Assembly: GCA_005223045.1 (NCBI GenBank) | Contig: NJBM01000013.1 | Span: forward strand, 1-64,000 | Direction of reading: 5' to 3' | DNA from: Planctomycetes bacterium B3_Pla | GTDB taxonomy: Bacteria; Planctomycetota; Phycisphaerae; Sedimentisphaerales; Anaerobacaceae | Length of the DNA stretch: 64,000 bases | Shown here: positions 63,704-64,000 of the stretch, piece by piece | How positions within the stretch are numbered: position 1 is the first letter of the stretch | Layout: each line of letters starts with the position of its first letter | Notes under the pieces: model-generated | What the model saw: the letters and a program-made list of their open reading frames with translations, nothing else | What the model was told of the DNA's origin: nothing | The model's database searches: none | Program-made: the position numbers and the translations under genes

Positions 63704-64000
63704 CTATTCGATGGGCTCCAGGATGCCCAGCCGCCAGGGGATTTCGCCGTACTTCTTGCCCCGCTTTTTTTCGTCGGTCACACCCTGGAACAGCAATCCA
63801 AGTTGTGCCGGTTTTACCTGAAGAGTCTGGTCGTAGCCGCTGCGGAGTAATTCGCCGTGGCTGAACGAGTCTGTCCAGTGCTCACCCTCGTCCTTTACAT
63901 TGACGGGACTCGCAAAAGGTTTCTCTCGGGTCGCCGCAAGAGGCTGCCAAAAGCCGTCGAGCCTGTCGGCGCTGTAGGCCTTGTAGTAACGCCGCCGCCC
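63704..64000 (-). CDS. C-terminal part of a GH62-like arabinofuranosidase-type protein (partial)
   Basis: The last 98 codons of a gene that continues beyond the right edge; its stop at 63704-63706 overlaps the ribosome-binding region of the polyferredoxin gene. The translated tail reads RRYYKAYSADRLDGFWQPLA, HWTDSFSHGELLRSGYDQTL and ends KYGEIPWRLGILEPIE. This pattern of YY-(K/R)-AY-SADRLDG and SHGE-x-RSGYDQ fits the non-reducing-end alpha-L-arabinofuranosidase (GH62-like) family. It is judged by eye and the catalytic residues lie outside the window. Confidence 0.6.
   Translation of the reverse strand, partial: GRRRYYKAYSADRLDGFWQPLAATREKPFASPVNVKDEGEHWTDSFSHGELLRSGYDQTLQVKPAQLGLLFQGVTDEKKRGKKYGEIPWRLGILEPIE

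Overview
The window looks like a chromosomal segment of a Planctomycetota bacterium, most likely Phycisphaerae/Sedimentisphaerales. This is inferred from gene content: a hybrid type IV pilus/type II secretion locus full of pseudopilins, many secreted carbohydrate-active or redox proteins (PL11 lyase, DUF6807/PmoA-like, GH2, Tat-exported Gfo/Idh and aldo-keto reductase relatives, a secreted methyltransferase-like/PQQ-propeller protein), a PPi-type phosphofructokinase, and intergenic DNA packed with heptanucleotide and palindromic repeats. No rRNA, tRNA, CRISPR array, integrase or transposase was seen.

Layout. 1-1208 is non-coding and repeat-rich. 1209-17832 (minus) is a large pilus/secretion locus. 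Read in transcription order it holds two GspG-type pseudopilins separated by a hairpin terminator, GspI-, GspJ-, GspK- and GspH-type minor pseudopilins, PilM, PilN, PilO, a small membrane protein, a secretin, then a signalling block (histidine kinase, receiver, GAF/HD-GYP, STAS), and finally the assembly ATPase and inner-membrane platform. 18262-22786 (minus) is argH-thiL-PL11 lyase-tsaE, an odd operon in which a secreted pectin lyase sits among housekeeping genes. 22935-25061 (plus) carries nagA and an iron-sulfur flavoprotein. 25053-27710 (minus) carries a glycosyltransferase and dnaA. 28071-29991 (plus) carries ftsY and a secreted DUF6807 protein. 30013-33156 has a PPi-phosphofructokinase, a Cys-rich lipoprotein and a metallophosphoesterase. 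33568-40771 (minus) is addB-addA, whose coding sequences carry in-frame copies of repeats that are otherwise intergenic.

41117-64000 is accessory and saccharolytic/redox in character. It contains a propeller plus alpha-barrel secreted protein with a sodium:solute symporter and a 76-residue membrane protein; an unrecognised 920-residue secreted protein with a LacI-like palindrome upstream; a DegT-family aminotransferase; a cytoplasmic GH2 exo-glucosaminidase-like enzyme; a Tat-exported aldo-keto-reductase-fold protein that has lost three of its four catalytic residues; a GIY-YIG protein flanked by a palindromic repeat and a gene remnant; a Tat-exported Gfo/Idh/MocA protein with a secreted HEAT-repeat protein; a 1065-residue secreted methyltransferase-like/propeller fusion; a 72-residue protein; a NapH-NapG-like polyferredoxin fusion; and the C-terminal end of a GH62-like arabinofuranosidase.

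How it fits together (inference): the cell takes up sugars released from complex polysaccharides (pectin, arabinan, amino-sugar polymers) through sodium symport, processes amino sugars in the cytoplasm, and runs an envelope redox apparatus of Tat-exported oxidoreductases and a quinol-linked iron-sulfur protein. The pilus/secretion machine at the left, with its own two-component, HD-GYP and STAS regulators, may export the secreted enzymes or mediate surface attachment. All start choices and family calls come from reading the sequence; no database search was run.
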